Under the pieces are notes generated by a model. That model saw nothing but the letters and a program-made list of their open reading frames with translations. It was not told the origin of the DNA and made no database searches. This document shows positions 8,154 to 16,225 of a stretch of 34,881 nucleotides of DNA, piece by piece; the stretch's first letter is position 1, and each line of letters opens with the position of its first letter. Both the position numbers and the translations under genes were made by a program. Location of the stretch: contig CAZTND010000016.1 in assembly GCA_964615285.1 (NCBI GenBank), forward strand, positions 1-34,881, given 5' to 3'. Origin of the DNA: RGIG4074 sp964615285 (GTDB lineage: Bacteria > Bacillota > Clostridia > Christensenellales > Borkfalkiaceae).

Positions 8154-9629
8154 TTATAACAGAATGCAGAGAAAACTGCCCCGGCCGTCATTGACCACGC
8201 GGGAAATGGCGCGGCGCATTTTGCCTTGGATATTTTCGGGCATGCCCCCGCTCTTTTTCGACAATCCGTCATCCACCAATTCGCGCAGCGTCCTGCCGAA
8301 CAGCTCCGTGTTCCACAGTTTTTCGCCGTCGCTCTCGTACCCGGACAAAAGTTCCTTGACGAACGCCTCGCCCTGCTCGCGCGTCCCCACGATGGGATCG
8401 ACGGCCGAAGTGATGTCCACCTTCATGATGTGATAACTGGGCGCGCTTGCCGTCAGATGGATGCCGAAATTCTGCCCCTGCCGGATGAGCGCCGGCTCCG
8501 CCAGGGTCACCTCGTCCTCGGCGGGCGGCACGACGCCGTATCCCTGTTCGCGCGCCGCGGCGAACGCATCGGCGATCTTGTCGTAGGCGCGCTTGCTCTT
8601 TGACAGTTCGCGCACGTAGCGCAGCAGTTCGTAGTCATCCTTGACGCTCTCGCCGCACTCCTCGCTGACGACCTGATAATACACCTCTTCTTTGACCGCC
8701 AGCGTGCACTCCGCCGTCCCGCGGGAAAGGTTCAGCCCCACCCCGACCGTGCCGAGCAGTTTTTCGCTGCCCTGAAACGCCTCGTCCAGAAGGGAACAGT
8801 CACGCATCTTCTCTATTCTCGGCGCGACCGCGCGCAGGCGGTCGGCGATCTCGGCGATCAGGCTGTTTTCGGCGGGCAGGGAACGCATCCACTCGGGAAT
8901 GTTCACATCGATGCCCGTCACGGGGAACTCGAAGAGCAGGCTTTCCAGGACCTGCAAAAACTCCTCTTTATCCATTTCCTCCACGTTGACCGCCAAAACG
9001 GGGCAGACATATTTTTCCGCCAGCTCCGCGCGCAGCGCCTCCGCCCGCTCCGAACGCGGGTCGCGGCAGTTCAGCAGCATGACGAAGGGCTTGCCGATGG
9101 ACTTGAGTTCCCCCACGGATTCCTCTTCCGCGCGGACGTAATTTTCGCGGGGAATGTCCGTGACGCTGCCGTCGGTCGTGACCAGCACGGCGACGGTGGA
9201 GTGCTCGCGGATGACCTTCTGCGTGCCGATTTTGGCGGCCTCGGAAAAGGGCAGGGGCGCCTCCTGCCAGGGCGTGTTCACCAGGCGTTCCGCGCCGTCC
9301 TCCTCTGCGCCGGCGGCGCCGGGGACGAGAAAACCGACGCAGTCGATGAGGCGCACCTCGGCGGACGTATTTTCGCCCAGCCGCACGAAGACGGGCTGCG
9401 CGGGGACAAATTTGGGTTCGGTGGTCATGATGGTCTTACCGCCCGCCGATTGCGGCAGTTCGTCCTGCATCTGCGAACGCTTTTCCCCCGCCGCCGCGGG
9501 AATGACAAGCTGTTCCGAAAACCGCTTGATGAAGGTGGACTTACCCGTGCGGACGGGGCCCACGACGCCGATGTACAGCGCTCCCTGCGTGCGCGTGGCA
9601 ATATCCTCGTAAATATTATAATTTTCCAT
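8154..9629 (-). CDS. spoIVA: Stage IV sporulation protein A
   Basis: SpoIVA is the ATPase that polymerises on the outer forespore membrane and forms the base layer of the spore coat. The 491-residue protein is full length for the family. The Walker A motif GPVRTGKST is at 24-32 and a LIDCVGF switch region near 94, both in the TRAFAC-like N-terminal domain. A central domain follows, and the protein ends in the hydrophobic tail FLCILL that in Bacillus interacts with SpoVM. ATG at 9629 has GGAGG upstream, and the gene is driven by a consensus sigma-E promoter at 9667-9695. This is the strongest evidence that the organism forms endospores. Confidence 0.97.
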   Translation of the reverse strand: MENYNIYEDIATRTQGALYIGVVGPVRTGKSTFIKRFSEQLVIPAAAGEKRSQMQDELPQSAGGKTIMTTEPKFVPAQPVFVRLGENTSAEVRLIDCVGFLVPGAAGAEEDGAERLVNTPWQEAPLPFSEAAKIGTQKVIREHSTVAVLVTTDGSVTDIPRENYVRAEEESVGELKSIGKPFVMLLNCRDPRSERAEALRAELAEKYVCPVLAVNVEEMDKEEFLQVLESLLFEFPVTGIDVNIPEWMRSLPAENSLIAEIADRLRAVAPRIEKMRDCSLLDEAFQGSEKLLGTVGVGLNLSRGTAECTLAVKEEVYYQVVSEECGESVKDDYELLRYVRELSKSKRAYDKIADAFAAAREQGYGVVPPAEDEVTLAEPALIRQGQNFGIHLTASAPSYHIMKVDITSAVDPIVGTREQGEAFVKELLSGYESDGEKLWNTELFGRTLRELVDDGLSKKSGGMPENIQGKMRRAISRVVNDGRGSFLCILL

Positions 9630-9666
9630 ACAAAAAAAGCCTCCGCTTCACTAAACTTACTTGTTT

Positions 9667-9695
9667 AATGTATGCACGGAGGCAACGGAATATGA
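9667..9695 (-). promoter_or_regulatory. Sigma-E promoter of spoIVA
   Basis: On the minus strand TCATATT (9695-9689) is followed after 14 bases by CATACATT (9674-9667). Every position agrees with the Bacillus sigma-E consensus (KMATATT, 14-15 bases, CATACAHT). The -10 lies about 37 bases before the spoIVA start. Sigma-E is the early mother-cell factor that drives spoIVA in known spore formers. Confidence 0.88.
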
Positions 9696-9709
9696 ACGCC
9701 GCCGAACCG

Positions 9710-9737
9710 TTGACGGGCGCCCGGAACGCGGTACAAT
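9710..9737 (+). promoter_or_regulatory. Sigma-A type promoter for the 83-aa gene
   Basis: TTGACG at 9710-9715 and TACAAT at 9732-9737 are separated by 16 bases. A second TATAAT at 9743-9748 is also possible as a -10. It runs divergently from the spoIVA promoter 15 bases away. Confidence 0.6.
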
Positions 9738-9768
9738 GAATATATAATAAGGATAAGAAGAAATTTGC

Positions 9769-10020
9769 ATGTATCGGACGATCGTCATCGGTTATACGCC
9801 GAAAGCAAAAGAGCCGTCCAAAAAGATCGAAGAAAAAGCCGGCGAAATGCAGGACGAAGACTTTTCCCTCGTCACGTTCTCCGTCGCGCCGCCGGCAAAG
9901 ACCGTTCATCTCTTCCGCCAAAAGGAACAGGTCGTTTTGCCCTTGAAAAGCGGCGGCGTTTCAATCGGCGAAAAAATTTTCCTCTTCGTTTTCGGGTTCT
10001 CTTTGCCCGAAAAAAGTTGA
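9769..10020 (+). CDS. Small protein (83 aa), DUF4177-like appearance
   Basis: This short plus-strand gene stands alone among minus-strand genes. It starts MYRTIVIGYTPKAKEPSKKI and continues EEKAGEMQDEDFSLVTFSVA, then AKTVHLFR. The order strand, charged helix (KKIEEKAGEM), then a strand phrase of the ELVTFS type resembles small DUF4177-type proteins, although membership is not certain. The first 50 codons have strong GC preference at third positions. The last 30 are less convincing and could be an extension past a lost stop. The ribosome binding site is weak (AAGGA, then AGAAG). A good promoter precedes it. Confidence 0.6.
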   Translation: MYRTIVIGYTPKAKEPSKKIEEKAGEMQDEDFSLVTFSVAPPAKTVHLFRQKEQVVLPLKSGGVSIGEKIFLFVFGFSLPEKS

Positions 10021-10058
10021 TTTTTTCCCTTTTTATACTATAATGAGCGGCAGCAAAA

Positions 10059-10094
10059 TGCGCCCCGCGTTCCCTTTCGGGGACGCGGGGCGCA
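10059..10094 (-). terminator. Intrinsic terminator of the glucokinase gene
   Basis: A perfect 12-base stem, TGCGCCCCGCGT with ACGCGGGGCGCA, with a 12-base loop. The minus-strand side continues with TTTTGCTG. It can also stop transcripts arriving from the 83-codon gene on the plus strand. Confidence 0.75.
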
Positions 10095-10117
10095 CAAATG
10101 CCTGCGCACATAAAAAT

Positions 10118-11059
10118 TTACTTGATCTCGTCCATGGCATAGGCCGCCGCGCCCATGACGCCCGCCTTGTTGCCGAGGGACGCCTTGACGATGGGCACCG
10201 CCACGCCCAGCCCGTGGGCAAAGAGTTCGCTGTCGAACTTCTTCTGCACGGGTTTGGTGAGGTTTTCGCCCTGGTTGGCAATGCCGCCGCCCAGCATGAT
10301 GACGTCGGGACGGAAGATGTTGGCAAGGTTGACCAGCCCGCAGACGAGATTGTTCTCGTAATTCTCGATGATCTTCGCCGCCGTCCTGTCCGTCTTGGCG
10401 TGCGAAAACGCCGTCAGCCCGTCCACCGTGTCGGGCGTGTAGTCCTGCCACATCTCCGAATCGACGTTCTCGATCATGGCGCGCCTGGTGTCGCGGATGA
10501 GCGCGGTCGCCGAGGAATAGACCTCGAAACAGCCGCGGCGGCCGCAGGTGCATTTCAGCCCCCCGCGCTCGATGACCATGTGCCCGATCTCGCCGCCCTG
10601 GGAATGCCGCCCCGAGAACAGTTTGCCGTCGATGACGATGCCGCCGCCCACGCCCGTGCCGAGCGTGACCAGAATGCTGTCGGTGTATTCCTTGCCCGCG
10701 CCGAAACGGGCCTCGCCGAGCGCCGCCGCGTTGGCGTCGTTGGTGATCTTGACGACATAGCCCGTCACCGCGCTGAGCTCGTAGCCGATGGCGAAATTTT
10801 TCCAATCGAGGTTGCCCGCAAAGGCGACCACGCCGTTTTCCGAATCGATCATGCCCGGAATGCCCATGCCGATGCCGGCGATTTTATCGCGCGTCAGCCC
10901 CGCTTTATCGATGAGTTTGTTGGCAAACCCCGCCAGATCGCTGACAATATTTTTCGTGTCGGTGGGAATGCTGTCGAATGCCAGCAGCCTGCCGTTTTCC
11001 TCCACAACGCCGCCTTTGACGAACGTACCGCCGATGTCGAACCCGATATAAGTTTTCAT
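10118..11059 (-). CDS. ROK family glucokinase
   Basis: Phosphorylates glucose with ATP in the cytoplasm. The 313 residues include the phosphate-binding DIGGT at 8-12, the catalytic aspartate in NDAN (108), GTGVGGG near 134-140, and the ROK zinc site made of H160 and the cysteines of CTCGRRGC at 170-177. No DNA-binding domain is present, so this is a kinase rather than a ROK repressor. Length and the EVYSSATAL region match Firmicutes glucokinases. It follows the glycosyltransferase gene by 22 bases. The GH3 beta-glucosidase upstream could supply its glucose. Confidence 0.9.
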   Translation of the reverse strand: MKTYIGFDIGGTFVKGGVVEENGRLLAFDSIPTDTKNIVSDLAGFANKLIDKAGLTRDKIAGIGMGIPGMIDSENGVVAFAGNLDWKNFAIGYELSAVTGYVVKITNDANAAALGEARFGAGKEYTDSILVTLGTGVGGGIVIDGKLFSGRHSQGGEIGHMVIERGGLKCTCGRRGCFEVYSSATALIRDTRRAMIENVDSEMWQDYTPDTVDGLTAFSHAKTDRTAAKIIENYENNLVCGLVNLANIFRPDVIMLGGGIANQGENLTKPVQKKFDSELFAHGLGVAVPIVKASLGNKAGVMGAAAYAMDEIK

Positions 11060-11081
11060 TTTTCTCTCCTAATAACTTTAT

Positions 11082-12116
11082 TTACTGTCCCAATTTCACG
11101 AATTTACACAGGAACCTGTAGCCTGCGGCAGAGACGGCGCCGCGGATGCCGAAAGGCAGCCAACTGATGATGGCGGGCAAAGAGCGGTAGCGGAGTTTGA
11201 CATACAATTTCTTATCCCGCTCTTTGACGTGCCGCCAGAGTTCGTCCAGTCTCTCCTTGCGCGTTTCCCGGTCGTCCTTGCCGCCGGCGGTGAAAAAGAT
11301 GGTGTTCATCATGATGGCGCCGAGCGCATGGAACAGATATTTGCGCAACCCCTTCGGCTGCGAACGGATATCATCGTAGGTATAGGCGTCCGTCATCAGC
11401 CGCATGACGCGGATCTGCTGTTCGTAACGCCTGGTCATGTTGTCCACATTGACCGATTGGTCGCTTCTGCCGATGAAATAGCGGTACAGGTCGACGTCGA
11501 TGTAATAGAGCTTTCTCATATAGGGCAGCGGCTGATAGGAGAACAGATTGTCCACATAAAACGTGTGTTCCGGCAGCCGGACGCCGCTGGCGCGGAGCGC
11601 TTCCGTGCGATAGATGAGGGAATGCATGAGGAGCATTTCCCACTTGGTGAAGGCCTTGACCTCGTCCCAGCCGAAAAAGCGGCCGACGGGCATTTTCTTG
11701 CGGTAATGGCTGACATAGGACGTGCCGTCCGATACGTGTTCATAGACGAAATTGCAGATGTACAGATCTGCCCCTTCGCCCGCCTGCACATGCGCGCGGA
11801 TGGTGTCCAGAACCGTTTTGAGCGCGTCCGTATCCAGCCAGTCGTCCGAATCGACGACCTTGTAATAGAGCCCTTTCGCCCGATCCATGCCCGCATTCAC
11901 GCCCGAACCGTGTCCGCCGTTTTCCTGATGAACGGGAACGACGATGTCGGGATATTTTGCCGCATATTCGTCGGCGATGGCGCCCGTATCGTCCTTGGAA
12001 CCGTCGTTGACGATGACGATCTCCACCTCGTCGCCCCCCGTCAGAAGGGTATCGATGCAGTGCCGCATGTAGTCCTGTGAATTGTAGCTGGGCACCGCAA
12101 AGGTTATCAGTTTCAT
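11082..12116 (-). CDS. Glycosyltransferase family 2
   Basis: A 344-residue GT-A fold enzyme of the cytoplasmic face. The N-terminal domain has FAVPSYNSQDYM, the nucleotide-binding VNDGSKDDT near 37-45, and the acidic DSDDW near 92-96 that binds the metal and sugar nucleotide. The C-terminal part is rich in basic and aromatic residues without clear membrane helices. It starts at ATG 12116 with AGGAAAG upstream. With the GtrA-like gene before it, it may transfer a sugar to a lipid carrier or envelope glycan. The exact donor and acceptor cannot be read from sequence. Confidence 0.87.
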   Translation of the reverse strand: MKLITFAVPSYNSQDYMRHCIDTLLTGGDEVEIVIVNDGSKDDTGAIADEYAAKYPDIVVPVHQENGGHGSGVNAGMDRAKGLYYKVVDSDDWLDTDALKTVLDTIRAHVQAGEGADLYICNFVYEHVSDGTSYVSHYRKKMPVGRFFGWDEVKAFTKWEMLLMHSLIYRTEALRASGVRLPEHTFYVDNLFSYQPLPYMRKLYYIDVDLYRYFIGRSDQSVNVDNMTRRYEQQIRVMRLMTDAYTYDDIRSQPKGLRKYLFHALGAIMMNTIFFTAGGKDDRETRKERLDELWRHVKERDKKLYVKLRYRSLPAIISWLPFGIRGAVSAAGYRFLCKFVKLGQ

Positions 12117-12157
12117 ACGTTCACTTTCCTTTTTGCGCTTATTTTACAAAAGGCAAA

Positions 12158-12188
12158 GGTCACAGCGGCGAAATCCGCCGCCATGACC
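12158..12188 (-). terminator. Hairpin between the GtrA-like and glycosyltransferase genes
   Basis: GGTCA and GCGGCG pair with CGCCGC and TGACC across a two-base bulge on each side and a five-base loop. TTTGCCTTTTG follows on the minus strand. The glycosyltransferase start is only about 40 bases on, with no room for a separate promoter, so it probably attenuates rather than fully ends transcription. Confidence 0.6.
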
Positions 12189-12219
12189 GCTTTCAATTGT
12201 AAATTTTTATGCCTTCGGC

Positions 12220-13281
12220 TTACGCCCGCGCCGCGCGGGCCGCTTCGACTTCTCTTATCGCCGCTTCGTTCGCCGCAATGGCTTCTTCGCGCTTGACGGC
12301 CGCTTCGACCGCCTGCTGATACTTGTCGGAAACGATCTTTTCCTGTCTTTCTATTTCTTCTGCCGGGCTATTCTCCGCTTTCATCTTTTCAAGCAATTTC
12401 GCGGATGCATCCCAGGAGACGGCCTTGGCGTTTGCCACGGAGAGCGCGGAAATCTGATCTTTTCTCGCCGTATCCAGCTTTGCTTCCTCGGCTTTGACAA
12501 TGGCGTTCATTTCCGCCTCTTTGATCTTTTCCTCGCTTGCGCCGGACGCTTTCAGCTTTTCCACCTTCTTCTGCGCGTTTTCCGCCGCCTTCTGCTGATC
12601 GGGGAAGATGATCATGAAGATAAAGTAGAAGACGACCATAGCAATACCGCCCTGCGCTACCATCGCCAGAATGGAACTGACGGCATAAGGCAGATAGTGA
12701 TTGGAAATAGGCAGCCAAAGATTGTTGACGGCGTCGCAGGCAAGATTGATGAGAACCCAGCCGATGAAATACCACATCGCCTGCCACCAGGGATTGCCCT
12801 TGGACTTATAAGTAATGTTCCGCTGCAACGGGAAGTTGATGCACTGCGCCAGGAAGGTCGCAATCTTAAAAGAAAGGAAGTAGCCGAGCCCGCCGCCGAT
12901 AATGACTTCGCCGGCATCGTTATAGTTGATATCGTTCCCCAGGAAACTCCAATAGTATGTGAGATCCCCGATGGTAATCTCAATTTTGGGAATCATAAAT
13001 TCCGTCGCCGCTAATTCCAATCCGAACAAATAAGGCAGGAACATCAGGATCAAAATCTGTACGATCGTAACGCCCTCGGAAAAAACGATGAAGAAAAAGA
13101 CCTGATAGATAATTTTCGATCCCTTCGGGTGTTTGTCCGCAAAGCCGTACCATACGCCCAGCCACCAACGCCAGATCTTTTGGAAAAAGGCGATGAAGGC
13201 GTTGTCCGACAGGGGTTTGATCCTGACCTCCGCCTGCGGCGATCCCGCCGCGGGCATTCTGCTTGTTGCTGCTTCATTCAT
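12220..13281 (-). CDS. GtrA-like membrane protein with C-terminal coiled coil
   Basis: Residues about 55-235 contain membrane helices and a GtrA-type core (FKIATFLAQCINFPLQRN, then ITYKSKG). GtrA proteins flip undecaprenyl-phosphate-linked sugars or otherwise help envelope glycosylation. Ordinary members have about 120-150 residues; this one has 353. The extra length is an N-terminal cytoplasmic segment of about 45 residues and a C-terminal segment of about 125 charged, alanine-rich residues with heptad-like spacing (QKKVEKLKASGASEEKIKEA). I see no catalytic motif in the tail. GGAGG lies upstream of ATG 13281. Neighbours are a GH3 glucosidase upstream and a family 2 glycosyltransferase downstream. 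Confidence 0.75.
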   Translation of the reverse strand: MNEAATSRMPAAGSPQAEVRIKPLSDNAFIAFFQKIWRWWLGVWYGFADKHPKGSKIIYQVFFFIVFSEGVTIVQILILMFLPYLFGLELAATEFMIPKIEITIGDLTYYWSFLGNDINYNDAGEVIIGGGLGYFLSFKIATFLAQCINFPLQRNITYKSKGNPWWQAMWYFIGWVLINLACDAVNNLWLPISNHYLPYAVSSILAMVAQGGIAMVVFYFIFMIIFPDQQKAAENAQKKVEKLKASGASEEKIKEAEMNAIVKAEEAKLDTARKDQISALSVANAKAVSWDASAKLLEKMKAENSPAEEIERQEKIVSDKYQQAVEAAVKREEAIAANEAAIREVEAARAARA

Positions 13282-13369
13282 TACATTGATCCTCCAAAAA
13301 TATAATTGATTTACATCCGATTTTCCACTTTGTTTTCTGGAAAATTTTCAGCCTTACGATTTCCGTGCC

Positions 13370-15958
13370 TTACTTCTGCTCTTTTTTGGCCTGCTTTTCC
13401 GCCTTGGTCTGCGGGTCACCCGAGATGAACATGCCCAGCCCCTTGAAGAAGTGACCGTTGAACATGGTGACAAGCCCGTTCATCCTGTACATGCCGAATC
13501 CGCCGAACTTTGCCATGCCGCGCATGGGCTGATGGTATACGCCCATGACGAGGGTATTGGCGAGCGTGCGGTTGCCGGTGGCGCGCAGCAACCTGATGGC
13601 AAGCGTGATGGCGCCAGCAAAGAGCCGCCCCGTCCAGCCGCGCGCATACCGAAGGTCTGCCACCGTGCAGTTGGCGTGAATGACCATTCTGTTCTTCTTA
13701 TAGAAGGGATAATTGGGGCTGGGCCGTTTGTAACGCACTTTTTCGTTACCCGTGGAGAGGAGCGCCTCGAACTCTTCCGTCGAAACGTCCGCGACCTTTC
13801 CGGAGAAATAGGACGCCAGTTTTTTCTTGTCGTAAGGCGACCTGGCGCCCGTCCCCTTGCGGGTGACCGAGCCTTCCAGCCGCACGTCCGCGACGGAGGC
13901 GGCGACATAAATCTGATATTCGCCCCCCTCTTCTTCCCATTGCAGGGTATCGACGTTGTAATAGCGGAACGTCTTGTCGTCGAAGGGAACGGTGACCCGT
14001 TTGCTCTCGCCCGCTTTGAGGAAAACTTTCGTAAACCCTTTCAGCTCCTTCTTGGGGCGGAAGATTTCGGAATCTTTCTTCCCCACATAGACCTGCGCGA
14101 CTTCCGCGCCGTCCGCGCTGCCCGTGTTCGTGACGGTGAAGGCGATGCCCTCTTCATCCACGAACAGATCGGAATATTCAAAAGTCGTATAGCTGAGCCC
14201 GAACCCGAAGGGATATTTGACGGGGACGTTCGCGGTGTCGTAATAGCGATAGCCGATGAACGGGCCTTCGCGGTATTCGACGGACATCTGCTTGCCGGGG
14301 AAATGGCTGGCGGAAGAACAATCTTTATATTGCAGGGGATAGCTCTCCGAAAGTTTTCCGGAAGGATTGACGGCGCCCGTGATCACTTCGAGCGCGGCTT
14401 TCGCACCCGCCTGCCCGCCGAGATAGGCGTGCACGACGGCGTCGCATTTTTCGTCCCAGTTCATTTCGACCGCGGAACCGCAGGAAAGAACGGCGACGAT
14501 CTTCGTACCCGTCTTTGCCAGCGCGTCGATGAGTTCGATCTGATTGGCGGGCAGCCTGATGTCCTCTCTGTCCAGCCCCTCCGCTTCGGTGACTTCGTCC
14601 AGACCGATATAGAGCAACACCACGTCCGCTTTTTTCGCCAGCGCGCACGCCTCTTCGACGAGCGCGGGTTTGGACTTGCCGTAGCGATCGAATCCCTGCG
14701 CATAGCCGACGGAATTCACGCCGCACTCCGCAAGGGAATCGTAGGCGGTGTCGAGGCGGGTGGGATTGACGACCGACGACCCCGCGCCCTGATAACGGGG
14801 AGCCTTGGCAAAGTCGCCGACGACCGCGACCTTGGCCTGACCGTTCAGGGGCAGGATGTTGTCCTTGTTTTTCAACAGCACGACCGACTCCCGCGCGGCG
14901 CGCAGCGCCATTTCGTGATGTTTCATTTCGTCGAACACGATCTTGTGCGGGTCGGCCGCGCCGGAAGCGGCGGCATATGCCCCCGCCTTCTTGGCGGATT
15001 TATTTTTATAGACTTCTTCGGTTGTGAAGATGAGTTCGAGCAGCCTGTCGAGATTTTCGTCGAGCACTTCCTCGGGCAAAACCTCTCCCTTTTCAACGGC
15101 TTCGTCGAGAGCGGACTGTTTCATTTTGCCCTCTGCGACCGCCTTTTTGTATTCGTTGTACTTTCTGACCGCCCGCTCGATGTCGAGGTTGGTGTCGCCG
15201 TTGGTGCCGGGCATTTCCAGCTCGTTGCCCGCCAGCATGCCCGGAACGCGCAGGTTTTCGCCCGCCCAGTCGGTAACGACCACGTTTTCGTATTCCCAAT
15301 CCTTGCGCAGAATGTCCACCATCAGGTGTTTGTTTTCGTTGGCATGGACGCCGTTGATCATGTTGTACGAGGACATGATGGCCTTGGTTTTGCCCTCTTT
15401 CACCGCCATTTCAAACGCGGTGAGGTAAATTTCGCGCAGGGTGCGCTCGTCCACAACGGTATCGATGACCATGCGGCGCTCTTCCTGGTTGTTCGCGGCA
15501 AAGTGTTTGACGCAGGCGGAAATGCCATTGGACTGGATGCCGCGGATGTAGGCCGCCGCCATTTTGCCCGCGAGGTACGGGTCCTCCGAAAAATATTCGA
15601 AGTTCCTGCCGCAACGGGGATTGCGCTTCATGTTGGTGCCGGGGCCGAGCAATACGTTGACTTTGAGCGCGACCGCCTCTGCGCCGAGGCAGGTGGCCAT
15701 CTCTTCCCCCAAAGCGGGATTCCACGTGTTCGCCATGGTGGCGGCGGTGGGATAGCAGGTGGAGGGAATGCTCTTGTTCAGTCCGAGGTGGTCGGCCGCA
15801 GCCGCCTGTTTTCGGATGCCGTGGGGGCCGTCGGAGAGGAACATGCTGGGAATACCGAGCTCGTCAATGTTCTTGCTCTGCCAGAAGTCCTTGCCCGACG
15901 TCAAAGACGCTTTTTGCTCGAGCGTCATTCTGTCGATCAATGCCTGATACTTTAACAC
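13370..15958 (-). CDS. Glycoside hydrolase family 3 (beta-glucosidase type)
   Basis: 862 residues with the GH3 order: an N-terminal barrel (SDGPHGIR near 42, KHFAANN at 151-157) with the nucleophile aspartate D230 in VVTDWAG, an alpha/beta sandwich domain, and a fibronectin type III-like domain around 570-650. A further 150 C-terminal residues (about 710-862), with basic and hydrophobic stretches, match an extension seen in some Firmicutes enzymes. No signal peptide is present, so it acts inside the cell on imported beta-glucosides. The start is GTG at 15958 with GAGG nine bases before it. It has a consensus promoter at 16063-16091. Glucose released here could feed the ROK glucokinase downstream. 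Substrate preference cannot be fixed from sequence. Confidence 0.92.
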   Translation of the reverse strand: MLKYQALIDRMTLEQKASLTSGKDFWQSKNIDELGIPSMFLSDGPHGIRKQAAAADHLGLNKSIPSTCYPTAATMANTWNPALGEEMATCLGAEAVALKVNVLLGPGTNMKRNPRCGRNFEYFSEDPYLAGKMAAAYIRGIQSNGISACVKHFAANNQEERRMVIDTVVDERTLREIYLTAFEMAVKEGKTKAIMSSYNMINGVHANENKHLMVDILRKDWEYENVVVTDWAGENLRVPGMLAGNELEMPGTNGDTNLDIERAVRKYNEYKKAVAEGKMKQSALDEAVEKGEVLPEEVLDENLDRLLELIFTTEEVYKNKSAKKAGAYAAASGAADPHKIVFDEMKHHEMALRAARESVVLLKNKDNILPLNGQAKVAVVGDFAKAPRYQGAGSSVVNPTRLDTAYDSLAECGVNSVGYAQGFDRYGKSKPALVEEACALAKKADVVLLYIGLDEVTEAEGLDREDIRLPANQIELIDALAKTGTKIVAVLSCGSAVEMNWDEKCDAVVHAYLGGQAGAKAALEVITGAVNPSGKLSESYPLQYKDCSSASHFPGKQMSVEYREGPFIGYRYYDTANVPVKYPFGFGLSYTTFEYSDLFVDEEGIAFTVTNTGSADGAEVAQVYVGKKDSEIFRPKKELKGFTKVFLKAGESKRVTVPFDDKTFRYYNVDTLQWEEEGGEYQIYVAASVADVRLEGSVTRKGTGARSPYDKKKLASYFSGKVADVSTEEFEALLSTGNEKVRYKRPSPNYPFYKKNRMVIHANCTVADLRYARGWTGRLFAGAITLAIRLLRATGNRTLANTLVMGVYHQPMRGMAKFGGFGMYRMNGLVTMFNGHFFKGLGMFISGDPQTKAEKQAKKEQK

Positions 15959-16062
15959 GTCAAATTACCTCTGATATAAAAATTTTGTCCTCAAGCGCTC
16001 CCCTGCTCTTCCGCTTGAAAAAAATTACATGCAAAAAGGGCGGAACGCCGCTTACTACCACT

Positions 16063-16091
16063 ATTATAACATCACATATGCCTGTTGTCAA
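16063..16091 (-). promoter_or_regulatory. Consensus sigma-A promoter of the GH3 operon
   Basis: On the minus strand TTGACA (16091-16086), a 17-base spacer and TATAAT (16068-16063): a full match to consensus. The leader to the GH3 start is about 100 bases. Confidence 0.85.
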
Positions 16092-16147
16092 TACCCATTT
16101 TTCGAAAATACATTGCATTTTTTCCTTTTTTTTCCTCCCAAAAAGCC

Positions 16148-16176
16148 TTGACTTCAAAATATTTCCGCTATATAAT
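16148..16176 (+). promoter_or_regulatory. Sigma-A promoter of glf
   Basis: TTGACT at 16148-16153, a 17-base spacer and TATAAT at 16171-16176, about 50 bases before the glf start. It is divergent from the GH3 promoter. Confidence 0.8.
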
Positions 16177-16225
16177 GAAAAATAAGGGAAACCGAAAATC
16201 TTATTAAGGAGTCCGACTTGCGGCT

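Noticed and set aside
13451..15955. 834-codon open frame on the plus strand
   Set aside because: Antisense shadow of the GH3 beta-glucosidase gene. No family features.
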